Shown: positions 35,906 to 44,042 of the stretch, in pieces
Numbering within the stretch: position 1 is the stretch's first letter
Layout of the letters: the number at the start of each line of letters is the position of its first letter
DNA from: Achromobacter denitrificans NBRC 15125
GTDB taxonomy: Bacteria > Pseudomonadota > Gammaproteobacteria > Burkholderiales > Burkholderiaceae_B
Assembly (NCBI RefSeq): GCF_001571365.1
Contig: NZ_BCTQ01000024.1
Coordinates: 35,811-99,810 of the forward strand
Reading direction: 5' to 3'
DNA length: 64,000 nt
The notes under the pieces: model-generated
Told to the model about the DNA's origin: nothing
Databases searched by the model: none
The model's input: only the letters and a program-made list of their open reading frames with translations
Program-made: the position numbers and the translations under genes

Positions 35906-36202
35906 GGAAGGCTCTTCGTGACGGATGTGTTGCGGGTGGCGGTCACTATAAGAGCGGGGCCGCGCCTTGTTTCACGGCTGCGGCGGGGCGATCACTATAT
36001 TGACCGGCCGCGCCCCGTTGCGCGGTGTTCCGTCCCCGTCCAGCCGCCCGCAGCGGCGGTTCCCGGGGCGCGGGGCAATGCGGGCAGCCCGGCGCGGGCT
36101 GGTGAATATACTGACCAGGGCGGGGCGCCAGCGTGCGCGGCGCATTGGTCGTATGATGCCGGTCTGAGCCAGTCTTATATAAAACCCGGAAGGAGCAACC
36201 CC
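35906..36202. promoter_or_regulatory. Divergent control region with three GGTCANTATA elements
   Basis: This 297-nt region lies between the HisD-like operon (minus) and a CoA hydratase gene (plus). It contains GGTCACTATA on the plus strand (35941-35950). Two 16-nt near-palindromes, GATCACTATATTGACC (35990-36005) and GGTGAATATACTGACC (36102-36117), read GGTCAATATA and GGTCAGTATA on the minus strand. The first element lies 36 nt upstream of the HisD-like start codon, and its complement includes a TATAGT -10-like hexamer. These look like operators for a dimeric regulator. An AGGAG ribosome binding site precedes the hydratase. Confidence 0.55.
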
Positions 36203-36970
36203 ATGTCCGACCTGATCAAGGTGGAAGTCACCGACGGCATCCAGATCATTACGATCAACCGTCCCGAAGCCAAGAACGCCATCAACCTGGAAGCCGCGCA
36301 GGCCATGGCCGCCGCGCTGGACCAGCTGGACAGCCGCGACGACGTGCGCATCGGCATCCTGACGGGCGGCGGGGGCACGTTCTCCTCGGGCATGGACCTG
36401 AAGGCCTTCGCGAAGTCCGGGCAGCGCCCCTACGTGGAAGGCCGCGGCTTCGCCGGCCTGAACGAACGGCCGCCCAAGAAGCCGCTGATCGCCGCCGTCG
36501 AAGGCTACGCGCTGGCCGGCGGCTGCGAAATGGCCCTGGCTTCCGACCTGATCGTGGCCGCCAGCAATGCCAAGTTCGGCCTGCCCGAAGTCAAGCGCGG
36601 CCTGGTGGCCGGCGCCGGCGGCATGCTGCGCCTGCCGCGCCGCCTGCCGTACCATATCGCCATGGAGGTCATCCTGACCGGCGAAATGCTGACGGCCGAG
36701 CGCGCCCATTCCTTCGGCCTGGTCAACCGCCTGACCGAGCCGGGCGGCGCGCTGGCCGGCGCGCTGGAACTGGCCCGCGGCATCGTCGAGAACGGCCCGC
36801 TGGCCGTGCAGACCGCCAAGAGCATCGTGTCGCAGTCGGGCGACTGGGACCAGGAAGGCATGTTCGACCGCCAGCGCCCGCTGATCGCCCATATTTTTTC
36901 GTCCGCCGACGCCAAGGAAGGCGCGACCGCTTTCGCCGAGAAGCGCAAGCCGGTCTGGCAGGGCAAGTAA
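36203..36970 (+). CDS. Enoyl-CoA hydratase/isomerase family protein (crotonase)
   Basis: This 255-residue crotonase hydrates an enoyl-CoA to the 3-hydroxyacyl-CoA. Both catalytic glutamates are retained, in ALAGGCEMALASDL and FGLPEVKRGL. The oxyanion-hole residues are in FSSGMDLKAF and the GAGGML loop. The ATG at 36203 has AGGAG 8 nt upstream. It is divergent from the HisD-like operon and stands 143 nt before fumarase, with a hairpin between them. The substrate is not defined. Confidence 0.9.
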   Translation: MSDLIKVEVTDGIQIITINRPEAKNAINLEAAQAMAAALDQLDSRDDVRIGILTGGGGTFSSGMDLKAFAKSGQRPYVEGRGFAGLNERPPKKPLIAAVEGYALAGGCEMALASDLIVAASNAKFGLPEVKRGLVAGAGGMLRLPRRLPYHIAMEVILTGEMLTAERAHSFGLVNRLTEPGGALAGALELARGIVENGPLAVQTAKSIVSQSGDWDQEGMFDRQRPLIAHIFSSADAKEGATAFAEKRKPVWQGK

Positions 36971-37059
36971 ACGACGTTCGCCGCCGCGCGGCCCGCTGCC
37001 CCCGGCGAGCCGTTTCCGCCTAGGGGCGGCCCGGCGGCGGCACGGTCATTTTTCCCTTG

Positions 37060-37084
37060 CGGCCGGCCTGGCCGGCCGTGTTTT
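37060..37084 (+). terminator. Perfect inverted repeat between hydratase and fumarase genes
   Basis: CGGCCGGCC and GGCCGGCCG flank a single T (37060-37078), followed by TGTTTTCC. It may terminate the hydratase transcript, about 90 nt after its stop codon, or it may form a hairpin in the fumarase leader 36 nt before its start. Confidence 0.4.
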
Positions 37085-37113
37085 CCGGTTTTCCATTCAG
37101 ACAGTCAATCGCC

Positions 37114-38637
37114 ATGTCAGTCATCATTAAAGAAGAAGACTTCGTCCAGTCGATCGCCGACGGGATCCAGTTCATCAGCTACTACCACCCCGTGGACTAC
37201 ATCCGCCACCTGGCGCGCGCCTACGAGCGCGAGGAAAGCCCGGCCGCGCGCGATGCGATGGCCCAGATCCTGACCAATTCGCGCATGTGCGCCGAAGGCA
37301 AGCGTCCGCTGTGCCAGGACACCGGCATCGTGAACGTCTTCCTCAAGGTGGGCATGAACGTGCGCTTCGACACCAAGCGCACGCTGCAGGAGCTCTGTGA
37401 CGAGGGCGTGCGCCGCGGCTACCTGAATCCCGACAACCCGCTGCGCGCCTCCGTGCTGGACGACCCGCTGTTTGCGCGCAAGAACACCCGCGACAACACG
37501 CCCTGTATCCTGCACGTCGAACTTGTCCCGGGCGACAAGGTCGACGTGCAAGTCGCTTCCAAGGGCGGCGGTTCGGAAAACAAGTCCAAGTTCGCCATGC
37601 TGAACCCCAGCGATTCGCTGGTGGACTGGGTGCTCAAGACGGTTCCCACGATGGGCGCCGGCTGGTGCCCCCCGGGCATGCTGGGCATCGGCGTCGGCGG
37701 CACCGCCGAAAAAGCCATGCTGATGGCCAAGCAGTCGTTGATGGAAGACATCGACATGTACGAACTGCTGGCCCGCGGCCCGCAGAACAAGCTGGAAGAG
37801 CTGCGCATCGAACTGTATGAAAAGGTCAACGCGCTGGGCATCGGCGCGCAGGGCCTGGGCGGCCTGACCACGGTGCTCGACGTCAAGATCAACACGTTCC
37901 CGACGCACGCGGCTTCCAAGCCCGTCGCCATGATCCCGAACTGCGCCGCCACCCGCCACGCGCACTTCGAGCTGGACGGCTCGGGCCCCGCCCGCCTCGA
38001 CCCGCCGTCGTTGTCCGAATGGCCGGAAGTGCACTGGGCGCCGGACTACAACAAGTCCAAGCAGGTCGACCTGAACACGCTGACCAAGGAAGAAGTCGCC
38101 AGCTGGAAGCCGGGCCAGACCCTGCTGCTGTCGGGCAAGATGCTGACCGGCCGCGACGCCGCGCACAAGCGCATCCAGGACATGCTGGCCAAGGGCGAGC
38201 CGCTGCCCGTGGACTTCACCAACCGCGTCATCTACTACGTCGGCCCGGTCGATCCGGTGCGCGACGAAGTGGTGGGCCCGGCCGGCCCCACCACCGCCAC
38301 GCGCATGGACAAGTTCACCGACATGATGCTGGAGCAGACCGGCCTGATCGCCATGATCGGCAAGTCCGAGCGCGGTCCGGTCGCGATCGAGTCCATCAAG
38401 AAGCACGGCTCGGCCTACCTGATGGCCGTCGGCGGCGCTGCCTACCTGGTGTCCAAGGCCATCCGCGGCGCCAAGGTGCTCGGCTTCGCCGACCTGGGCA
38501 TGGAAGCCATCTACGAGTTCGACGTGAAGGACATGCCGGTGACGGTGGCGGTCGACGCCCAGGGCACCTCGGTCCACACGACTGGACCCAAGGAATGGCA
38601 GGCCAAGATCGGCAAGATTCCCGTCGCCGTGGCGTAA
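37114..38637 (+). CDS. Fumarate hydratase, class I (iron-sulfur)
   Basis: This 507-residue oxygen-sensitive [4Fe-4S] class I fumarase interconverts fumarate and malate in the TCA cycle. Cluster-binding cysteines are expected in KRPLCQDTGIVNV, MIPNCAATRHAHF and GAGWCPPGMLG. The alpha and beta domains are in one chain, as in E. coli FumA/FumB. The start is the ATG at 37114; a longer frame would begin in GC-rich leader DNA. It has its own terminator downstream. It is likely a central-metabolism gene with no visible link to the neighbouring catabolic genes. Confidence 0.95.
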   Translation: MSVIIKEEDFVQSIADGIQFISYYHPVDYIRHLARAYEREESPAARDAMAQILTNSRMCAEGKRPLCQDTGIVNVFLKVGMNVRFDTKRTLQELCDEGVRRGYLNPDNPLRASVLDDPLFARKNTRDNTPCILHVELVPGDKVDVQVASKGGGSENKSKFAMLNPSDSLVDWVLKTVPTMGAGWCPPGMLGIGVGGTAEKAMLMAKQSLMEDIDMYELLARGPQNKLEELRIELYEKVNALGIGAQGLGGLTTVLDVKINTFPTHAASKPVAMIPNCAATRHAHFELDGSGPARLDPPSLSEWPEVHWAPDYNKSKQVDLNTLTKEEVASWKPGQTLLLSGKMLTGRDAAHKRIQDMLAKGEPLPVDFTNRVIYYVGPVDPVRDEVVGPAGPTTATRMDKFTDMMLEQTGLIAMIGKSERGPVAIESIKKHGSAYLMAVGGAAYLVSKAIRGAKVLGFADLGMEAIYEFDVKDMPVTVAVDAQGTSVHTTGPKEWQAKIGKIPVAVA

Positions 38638-38663
38638 CGGGTTGACCTGACCTGACCTGAAAA

Positions 38664-38695
38664 TGGCCGCTGGAATCAGCGGCCGTTTTCTTTTT
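38664..38695. terminator. Rho-independent terminator after fumarase
   Basis: A perfect GGCCGCTG / CAGCGGCC stem with a 4-nt loop is followed by GTTTTCTTTTT. It ends the fumarase transcript and lies between convergent genes. Confidence 0.85.
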
Positions 38696-38744
38696 GAGCG
38701 TATCCGGCTTGCAGGACCTGCAGGACGTTGCGGGCTGCGCCGTC

Positions 38745-39980
38745 CTAGTCCGCCCTCGCGGTGGCCGCCTTGAACGCGGCTATCGCTTCGGCCGATTTCC
38801 CCAACACGTCGCGCAGCACTTCCTCGGTGTGCTCGCCCAGCAGCGGCGGGGCGCGGCGGTACGCGACCGGCGAGGCCGAGAACCGCAAGGGGCTGGCGGT
38901 GACGGCGGCGATGCCGCCGGCCGGATGCGGCAGGTCGCGGCGCAACTGCCTGGCCTGCGCCTGCGGATGCGCGAACGCCTGCGCGATGTCGTTGATGGGG
39001 CCGCAAGGCACGCCCACGGCTTCCAGTTTGGCGATCCAGTCGTCGCGGCGGCCCTGCCGCATGATTGCCGCCAGCGTGTCGATCAGCGCTACGCGGTTCA
39101 GGACGCGCAGGCGGTTGGTGGCGTAGCGCGGGTCGTCGCCCAGGTCGGGCCTGCCGATGGCGGCGCAGTAGGCGCGGTACTGCGATTCGTTGCCCGTGGC
39201 CACGATCAAGTGGCCGTCGCTGGCGGCGAATACCTGGTAGGGCACGACGTTCTGGTGCGCGTTGCCGGCGCGGGAGGGCGCCATGCCGGAGTTGAAGTAG
39301 TTGGAGTTCTGGTTGGCCAGCAAGGCCACGTGGCTGTCGAGGAGCGCGATGTCCAGATGCTGGCCCAGGCCGCTGCGGTGCCGTTCCTGCAAGGCCGCCA
39401 GCACCGCCACCGTGGCATACATGCCGGTGACGATGTCGGTGACGGCCACGCCCGCTTTCTGCGGGCCGCCGCCGGGCAGGTCGTCGCGTTCGCCGGTGAT
39501 GCTCATCAGGCCGCCCATGCCCTGGATCATGAAGTCGTAGCCGGGCCGCTGGGCGTAGGGGCCGTCTTGTCCAAACCCCGTGACCGAGCAATAGATCAGG
39601 CGCGGATTGATCGCCTTCAGGCTCTCGTAGTCCAGGCCGTACCGGGCCAGGCCGCCCACCTTGAAATTCTCGACCAGGATGTCGGACACGGCCGCCAGCT
39701 CGCGGATCAGGGCCGCGCCTTCCGGCGTGGCCATGTCGGCCTCGATCGAGCGCTTGTTGCGGTTGGTGCTGAGGTAGTAGGCGGATTCGTTGGTGTCCTG
39801 GCCGTTGCCGTCCTTGAGGAAGGGCGGGCCCCAGGCGCGCGTGTCGTCGCCTACGCGTGGGCGTTCGACCTTGATGACGTCGGCGCCCAGGTCGGCCAGG
39901 TTTTGCGTGCACCAGGGGCCGGCCAGGATGCGCGATAGGTCCAGCACGCGGATGCCGTCGAGAGCGGGCGGCCGCATCAT
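38745..39980 (-). CDS. CaiB/BaiF class III CoA transferase
   Basis: This 411-residue CoA transferase moves CoA between carboxylic acids. The N-terminus LDGIRVLDLSRILAGPWC and the segment VKVGGLAR-like FKVGGLARYGLDY are typical; the catalytic Asp is in AGVAVTDIVTGMYA. Its ATG overlaps the stop of the MaoC-like gene (ATGA). With the SDR and MaoC-like hydratase it forms a three-gene operon on the minus strand opposite a LysR gene. It probably activates the acid that the SDR and hydratase then process, or recycles CoA from the product. Confidence 0.92.
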   Translation of the reverse strand: MMRPPALDGIRVLDLSRILAGPWCTQNLADLGADVIKVERPRVGDDTRAWGPPFLKDGNGQDTNESAYYLSTNRNKRSIEADMATPEGAALIRELAAVSDILVENFKVGGLARYGLDYESLKAINPRLIYCSVTGFGQDGPYAQRPGYDFMIQGMGGLMSITGERDDLPGGGPQKAGVAVTDIVTGMYATVAVLAALQERHRSGLGQHLDIALLDSHVALLANQNSNYFNSGMAPSRAGNAHQNVVPYQVFAASDGHLIVATGNESQYRAYCAAIGRPDLGDDPRYATNRLRVLNRVALIDTLAAIMRQGRRDDWIAKLEAVGVPCGPINDIAQAFAHPQAQARQLRRDLPHPAGGIAAVTASPLRFSASPVAYRRAPPLLGEHTEEVLRDVLGKSAEAIAAFKAATARAD

Positions 39981-40837
39981 GGCCGCAGCTCCGCGGTGCC
40001 GTTGCTCAGCACGACCACGTTGCGTTCGAGGGCGCGCGCAAGAAAGCGGATCTGCCCGTCCGGCATTCGCCAGAGGTCGCATTGCAGGGTTTCGCCGGGA
40101 TACACGGGCGCCGAGAAGCGCGTGTTCAGGCTGGCCAGGCGGGATGCGTCGTAGCCGCAGCAGGTTTTCACGATCGCGTGCGCCGCCAGGCCGTAGGAGC
40201 ACAGGCCGTGCAGGATGGGCCGGGGATAGCCGGCCTGGCGCGCCACTTCCGGATCGGCATGCAGCGGATTGCGGTCCGCGTTCAGCCGGTACAGCAAGGC
40301 GGCGTTCGGCGGGATGCGCAGTTCGCAGCGCAGGTCAGGCTCGCGGTCGGGCGCGACGGGCAGGGGCGGGGGGCTGGCATCGCCTTGGCCGAAGCCGCCG
40401 TCGCCGCGGCAGAAAGTGCTTTGCTGCAGGGTCGCCAGGCAGGCGCCGTCCTCGCCATGCAGCGTGCGTTCGGTGACGACGATGGCGCCCTTGTCCGCGC
40501 CCTTGTCGATCACGTGCGTGTTGCGGCTTTTGCCCGTGACCACGCCCGCGGCCGGCAGCGGCGCGTGCAGGGTCAGTCGCTGTTCGCCATGCACGACCTT
40601 GACCCAGTCGATGCCGGCGCGCGGATCCCGGACCCAGAAGCCCGGGTAGCCCAGCACCACGCTCAGGGTGGGAAACGCCTGCAAGTCTTTTTCGTAGACG
40701 TAGCGCAGTTGGCCGGTGTCTTCGGGATCCTGCCCGAGGCCGATGCCGAGCGCGTACAGCATGGTGTCTTTTTCGTCGTAGCGCTGGCGCACTTCGTCGA
40801 AGCGCCAGTTCTTCACGGTTGCATAGTCCAGGGGCAT
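39977..40837 (-). CDS. MaoC family (R)-specific enoyl-CoA hydratase (hydratase-2 type)
   Basis: This 286-residue double hot-dog protein resembles the hydratase-2 domain of peroxisomal multifunctional enzyme 2. The C-terminal half has the catalytic Asp and His in LNADRNPLHADPEVA and the HGLCSYG motif. The N-terminal half (about residues 1-140) is the inactive-type hot dog. It catalyses addition of water to a 2-enoyl-CoA giving the R-hydroxyacyl-CoA. It is coupled to the CoA transferase downstream and starts 7 nt after the SDR stop. In animals the same SDR and hydratase activities are fused in one protein, which supports their working in sequence here. Confidence 0.9.
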   Translation of the reverse strand: MPLDYATVKNWRFDEVRQRYDEKDTMLYALGIGLGQDPEDTGQLRYVYEKDLQAFPTLSVVLGYPGFWVRDPRAGIDWVKVVHGEQRLTLHAPLPAAGVVTGKSRNTHVIDKGADKGAIVVTERTLHGEDGACLATLQQSTFCRGDGGFGQGDASPPPLPVAPDREPDLRCELRIPPNAALLYRLNADRNPLHADPEVARQAGYPRPILHGLCSYGLAAHAIVKTCCGYDASRLASLNTRFSAPVYPGETLQCDLWRMPDGQIRFLARALERNVVVLSNGTAELRP

Positions 40838-40844
40838 GGCGGCC

Positions 40845-41759
40845 TCAGATCGGATCCCAGTCGATCACGTCGGGCGAACGCTCCAACGCGTAGAAGTGCT
40901 TGCGCATGGCGGGCACCGCGATTTCCGCGATGCGCTCGGGCGTCCAGCCTTCGCCGTGGTGCACGGTGCGCAGCGGCCGCGGCTGGCTCATCAGCATGAT
41001 CTCGTTGGCGCGCACGGCGAAGATCTGCGCAGTGATCTCGCTGGCCGCGTCGCTGGCGAGATAAACGGCCATGGGCGCGACTTTGCCGGCCTCCATTTTC
41101 TTCAGCTTTTCGACGCGCGCCTTCTCTTCGTCGGTTTCCGCCGGAATGGAGCTGGTCATGCGGCTCCAGGCGAACGGCGCGATGCAGTTGGAGCGCACGT
41201 TGTAGCGCGCCATGTCCAGCGCGATGGATTTCGACAGCGCGACGATGCCCAGCTTGGCGGCCGCGTAGTTCGCCTGGCCGAAGTTGCCGATGAGGCCGGA
41301 GGTGGACGTCATGTGCACGAACGCGCCGGATTCCTGTTCGCGGAAGTAGGGCGCGGCGGCGCGGCTCATGAAGAACGAGCCGTTGAGGTGCACGTCGAGC
41401 ACCTGGCGCCATTCCTCTTCGCTCATCTTGTGGAACACGCGGTCGCGCAGATTGCCGGCGTTGTTGACCACGGCGTCGATGCGTCCGTATGCGTCGATGG
41501 CGGCCTGCACGCAGCGACTGGCGCTGTCGTACGCGGCCACGCTGTCGGTGTTGGCCACCGCCTGCCCGCCGGCCGCGACGATTTCCTTGACCACGGCCTG
41601 CGCCGGGCCTTCCGCGCCGCCTTCGCCCGTGAGCGATACGCCGATGTCGTTCACCACCACCTTGGCGCCGGCCTGCGCCATGGCCAGCGCGACGGCGCGG
41701 CCGATGCCGCCGCCCGCGCCGGTAACGATCACTACCTTGCCGGAAACGATACCGCTCAT
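40845..41759 (-). CDS. SDR family dehydrogenase (MFE-2 type 3-hydroxyacyl-CoA dehydrogenase-like)
   Basis: This 304-residue SDR has the cofactor loop VTGAGGGIGRAVALAMA, followed by VVVNDIGVSLTGEG as in the dehydrogenase domain of peroxisomal MFE-2. The NNAGN motif and catalytic Tyr-Lys in NYAAAKLG are present. It is about 50 residues longer than a minimal SDR because of a C-terminal extension. The start at 41759 has AAAGGAG 9 nt upstream. It leads the SDR-MaoC-CoA transferase operon and would oxidise the R-hydroxyacyl-CoA made by the hydratase. A divergent LysR gene starts 149 nt away and likely controls it. Confidence 0.9.
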   Translation of the reverse strand: MSGIVSGKVVIVTGAGGGIGRAVALAMAQAGAKVVVNDIGVSLTGEGGAEGPAQAVVKEIVAAGGQAVANTDSVAAYDSASRCVQAAIDAYGRIDAVVNNAGNLRDRVFHKMSEEEWRQVLDVHLNGSFFMSRAAAPYFREQESGAFVHMTSTSGLIGNFGQANYAAAKLGIVALSKSIALDMARYNVRSNCIAPFAWSRMTSSIPAETDEEKARVEKLKKMEAGKVAPMAVYLASDAASEITAQIFAVRANEIMLMSQPRPLRTVHHGEGWTPERIAEIAVPAMRKHFYALERSPDVIDWDPI

Positions 41760-41863
41760 TGTGGGTGACTCCTTTGCTGCGGCGCGCGCGCCGCGTGGAA
41801 AACAGTTCCGCATCAACCCGTCTGGTTTATGCGAATGCCCCATGGTAGATTCGGCAAGGCTTT

Positions 41864-41899
41864 CGCAGAATTCAAAATTAGAAATGACCCCCTTCTGCG
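41864..41899. promoter_or_regulatory. Inverted repeat in the LysR/SDR divergent promoter region
   Basis: CGCAGAA (41864-41870) and TTCTGCG (41893-41899) form a dyad with a 22-nt AT-rich spacer, just before the LysR start at 41909. It could be part of a LysR operator or a leader hairpin. No classical T-N11-A box was clearly preferred. Confidence 0.35.
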
Positions 41900-41908
41900 T
41901 GGTGGAAC

Positions 41909-42808
41909 ATGAGACATGACCTGACCGACCTGCGTTTGTTTTTGAACGTGGGAGAAACACTCAACCTGACCCGAGCGGCGGAGCGGACCTTTCTGTCGCT
42001 GCCGGCGGCCAGCGCCCGTGTGAAGAACATGGAAGAGGCGTTCAAGGCGCGGCTGCTGGTGCGCATGGCCACGGGCGTGGCGCTGACCCCGGCGGGAGAA
42101 GTGCTGCTCAAGCACGCCAACGCCGTTTTTCGGCAGCTCGAATGCCTGAATGCCGATCTCCAGCCTTACGCGAACGGCCTGAAGGGGCGCTTGCGCCTGC
42201 TGGCCAACACCACGGCCACCAATTCCTTCCTGGCCGACGCGCTCTCCACTTTCCTGGCGGAAAACCCGGACGTGGACGTGGAGCTGGAAGAGAAGATCTC
42301 GGGCGACATCGTCATCGCGATCCGCGGGGGCGCGGGCGACCTGGGCCTGGTGGCCGGCAATATCGACGTGGAAGGATTGGACGTCACGCCATTGTTTCGC
42401 GATGAGCTCACGGTGGTGACGTCGCTGGACCATCCGCTGGCCTCGCAGGCGTCCGCGCATTTCGTGGATCTGGTGGACGCCTATCAGTTCGTGGGCATCC
42501 ATCCCGACAGCGCCATCCAGACCTTCCTCGAAGACATCGCCAGCGGCCTGGGCAAACGCATCTGCCAGCGCGTGCACGTGGGCAGCTTCGAGGCGGTATG
42601 CCGAATGGTGGAGGCCGGCGCCGGCATCGCCGTGGTGCCGCGCGCCTGCGCGGCGCGCTACAGCCGGCCCGATTCGCTGCACGTGCTGAAACTGAACGAC
42701 GCCTGGGCCCTGCGCGACCGGCTGCTGTGCCGCCAACGCGGGCGCGACCTGCCCAGCTTCGCAGAGTGCTTCATCGGGCATTTGCAGCGCGCCGCGCGCG
42801 GTCAGTAG
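41909..42808 (+). CDS. LysR family transcriptional regulator
   Basis: This 299-residue LysR protein has an N-terminal winged helix (LRLFLNVGETLNLTRAAERT; RVKNMEEAFKARLLVR) and a two-lobed effector-binding domain. It is divergent from the SDR-MaoC-CoA transferase operon with 149 nt between starts, the standard layout for a LysR regulator and its target. A Bug receptor gene follows on the same strand after 189 nt and could also be a target. The effector is unknown, presumably a CoA-pathway intermediate or the free acid. Confidence 0.92.
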   Translation: MRHDLTDLRLFLNVGETLNLTRAAERTFLSLPAASARVKNMEEAFKARLLVRMATGVALTPAGEVLLKHANAVFRQLECLNADLQPYANGLKGRLRLLANTTATNSFLADALSTFLAENPDVDVELEEKISGDIVIAIRGGAGDLGLVAGNIDVEGLDVTPLFRDELTVVTSLDHPLASQASAHFVDLVDAYQFVGIHPDSAIQTFLEDIASGLGKRICQRVHVGSFEAVCRMVEAGAGIAVVPRACAARYSRPDSLHVLKLNDAWALRDRLLCRQRGRDLPSFAECFIGHLQRAARGQ

Positions 42809-42835
42809 CCTGCCGGGCCATACGCGCTACGCCAT

Positions 42836-42855
42836 CCGGACGAGATAGTGTCCGG
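42836..42855. repeat. Palindrome CCGGAC-N8-GTCCGG
   Basis: A 6-nt inverted repeat with an 8-nt loop lies 28 nt after the LysR stop. There is no T-run, so it is either a weak 3' hairpin or an operator for the Bug gene downstream. Confidence 0.35.
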
Positions 42856-42997
42856 TGACCGAACGCGAACGCCGTGCGAAAGAGGGGCTTCCGGAAATGT
42901 GTAGCGGCGCGCGCGCGCATTCGGAAAATAATAGGCGGCGCGGCAGGCCCGGGTTCCCCTGGCCGGACCGCGGCATAAAAAGACCCAGGAGACCGCC

Positions 42998-43981
42998 GTG
43001 ATCGATACTCAACGCCGCCGCGCCATCGCGGGGCTGGGCGCCGCATGCGCCGCCGCCATCATTCCTTCCTGGGCCCGGGCCGCCGCCTGGCCGGGCCATG
43101 CCGTGACCTTCATCGTGCCCTTCCCCGCGGGCGGGCCGGTGGACACCACGGCCCGCTTCACCACGCAGCCGCTGGGCCAGTTGTGGTCCGTTCCCACCGT
43201 GGTGGACAACCGCTCCGGCGCGGGCGGCATCGTGGGCGCGCAGTTCGCCGCCAAGGCGGAGCCCGACGGTTACAGCTTCTTCTTCGCCTCCATCCACCAC
43301 GCGGTGCTGCCCAGCCTGCGCGATAACCTCAGCTACGACATCCGTCGCGATTTCGAGCCGGTGGGCATGGCCGCGGTCTTTCCGATCGTGCTGGTGGTCA
43401 ATCCCTCGCTGCCGGTCAATTCCGTCAGCGAATTGATCGCCTACGCCAAGGCCAATCCGGGCAAGCTGTCCTTCAGTTCCTCCGGAACCGGCGGCGGCAC
43501 CCACCTCGCGGGGGAACTCTTCAATGCGATGGCCGGCGTGAAGATCCAGCATGTGCCCTACCGGGGCAGCGCGCCCGCCATGCAGGACCTGCTGGGCGGC
43601 CAGGTGCAGCTGATGTTCGCCGACGGGCCGTCCGCCGTTCCGCACCTGAAGGCCGGCAAGGTGCGGGCCCTGGGCGTGGGCAATCCGTCGCGTTCGGACA
43701 TGCTGCCGGAGCTGCCGACGATAGCGGAGTCGGGCCTGCCGGGCTACGAGGCCTATTCGTGGAGCGGCGTGATGGCGCCCAAGGGCACGCCGGCCGCCAT
43801 CGTCAGCCGCCTGAACGCCGACATGGTGAAGGTGTTGTCGGACCCCGCCACCGCGCAGAGCATGATCGCCGCGGGCGCGGAGCCCCGGCCCGGCACGCCG
43901 GCGCAATTCGGCGAGTTCGTCCAGGCCGAGATCGTGAAGTGGCGCGACGTGATCAAGGCGGCGAACATCAAGCTGGAATGA
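42998..43981 (+). CDS. Bug family substrate-binding protein, possibly Tat-exported
   Basis: This 327-residue Bug periplasmic receptor begins with a GTG at 42998, 8 nt after AGGAG. The signal sequence contains an arginine run (TQRRRAIAGLGAACAAA) resembling a Tat signal rather than a plain Sec signal. Core family motifs are VTFIVPFPAGGPVDTTAR, VVDNRSGAGGIVGAQ and IQHVPYRGSAPAMQDLLGGQ. It is alone on the plus strand, between a LysR gene and a convergent nitronate-monooxygenase-like gene. The ligand is probably a carboxylate used by one of the adjacent CoA pathways. Confidence 0.9.
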   Translation: MIDTQRRRAIAGLGAACAAAIIPSWARAAAWPGHAVTFIVPFPAGGPVDTTARFTTQPLGQLWSVPTVVDNRSGAGGIVGAQFAAKAEPDGYSFFFASIHHAVLPSLRDNLSYDIRRDFEPVGMAAVFPIVLVVNPSLPVNSVSELIAYAKANPGKLSFSSSGTGGGTHLAGELFNAMAGVKIQHVPYRGSAPAMQDLLGGQVQLMFADGPSAVPHLKAGKVRALGVGNPSRSDMLPELPTIAESGLPGYEAYSWSGVMAPKGTPAAIVSRLNADMVKVLSDPATAQSMIAAGAEPRPGTPAQFGEFVQAEIVKWRDVIKAANIKLE

Positions 43982-44042
43982 AGAGCGGCGCCGCGCCGCC
44001 CGCGCAACGGCCCGGGCGCGGCAACGGCCTGGGCCGGCGCGT

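Noticed and set aside
38642..38660. Short tandem repeat of GACCT units after the fumarase stop, considered as a repeat array.
   Set aside because: Only three copies over 19 nt; far too short for a CRISPR or functional array and easily due to chance.
37117..39912. A minus-strand open frame of about 930 codons across the fumarase gene and the CoA transferase gene.
   Set aside because: Both regions encode clear proteins in other frames, and the long frame has no recognisable domain and biased composition.
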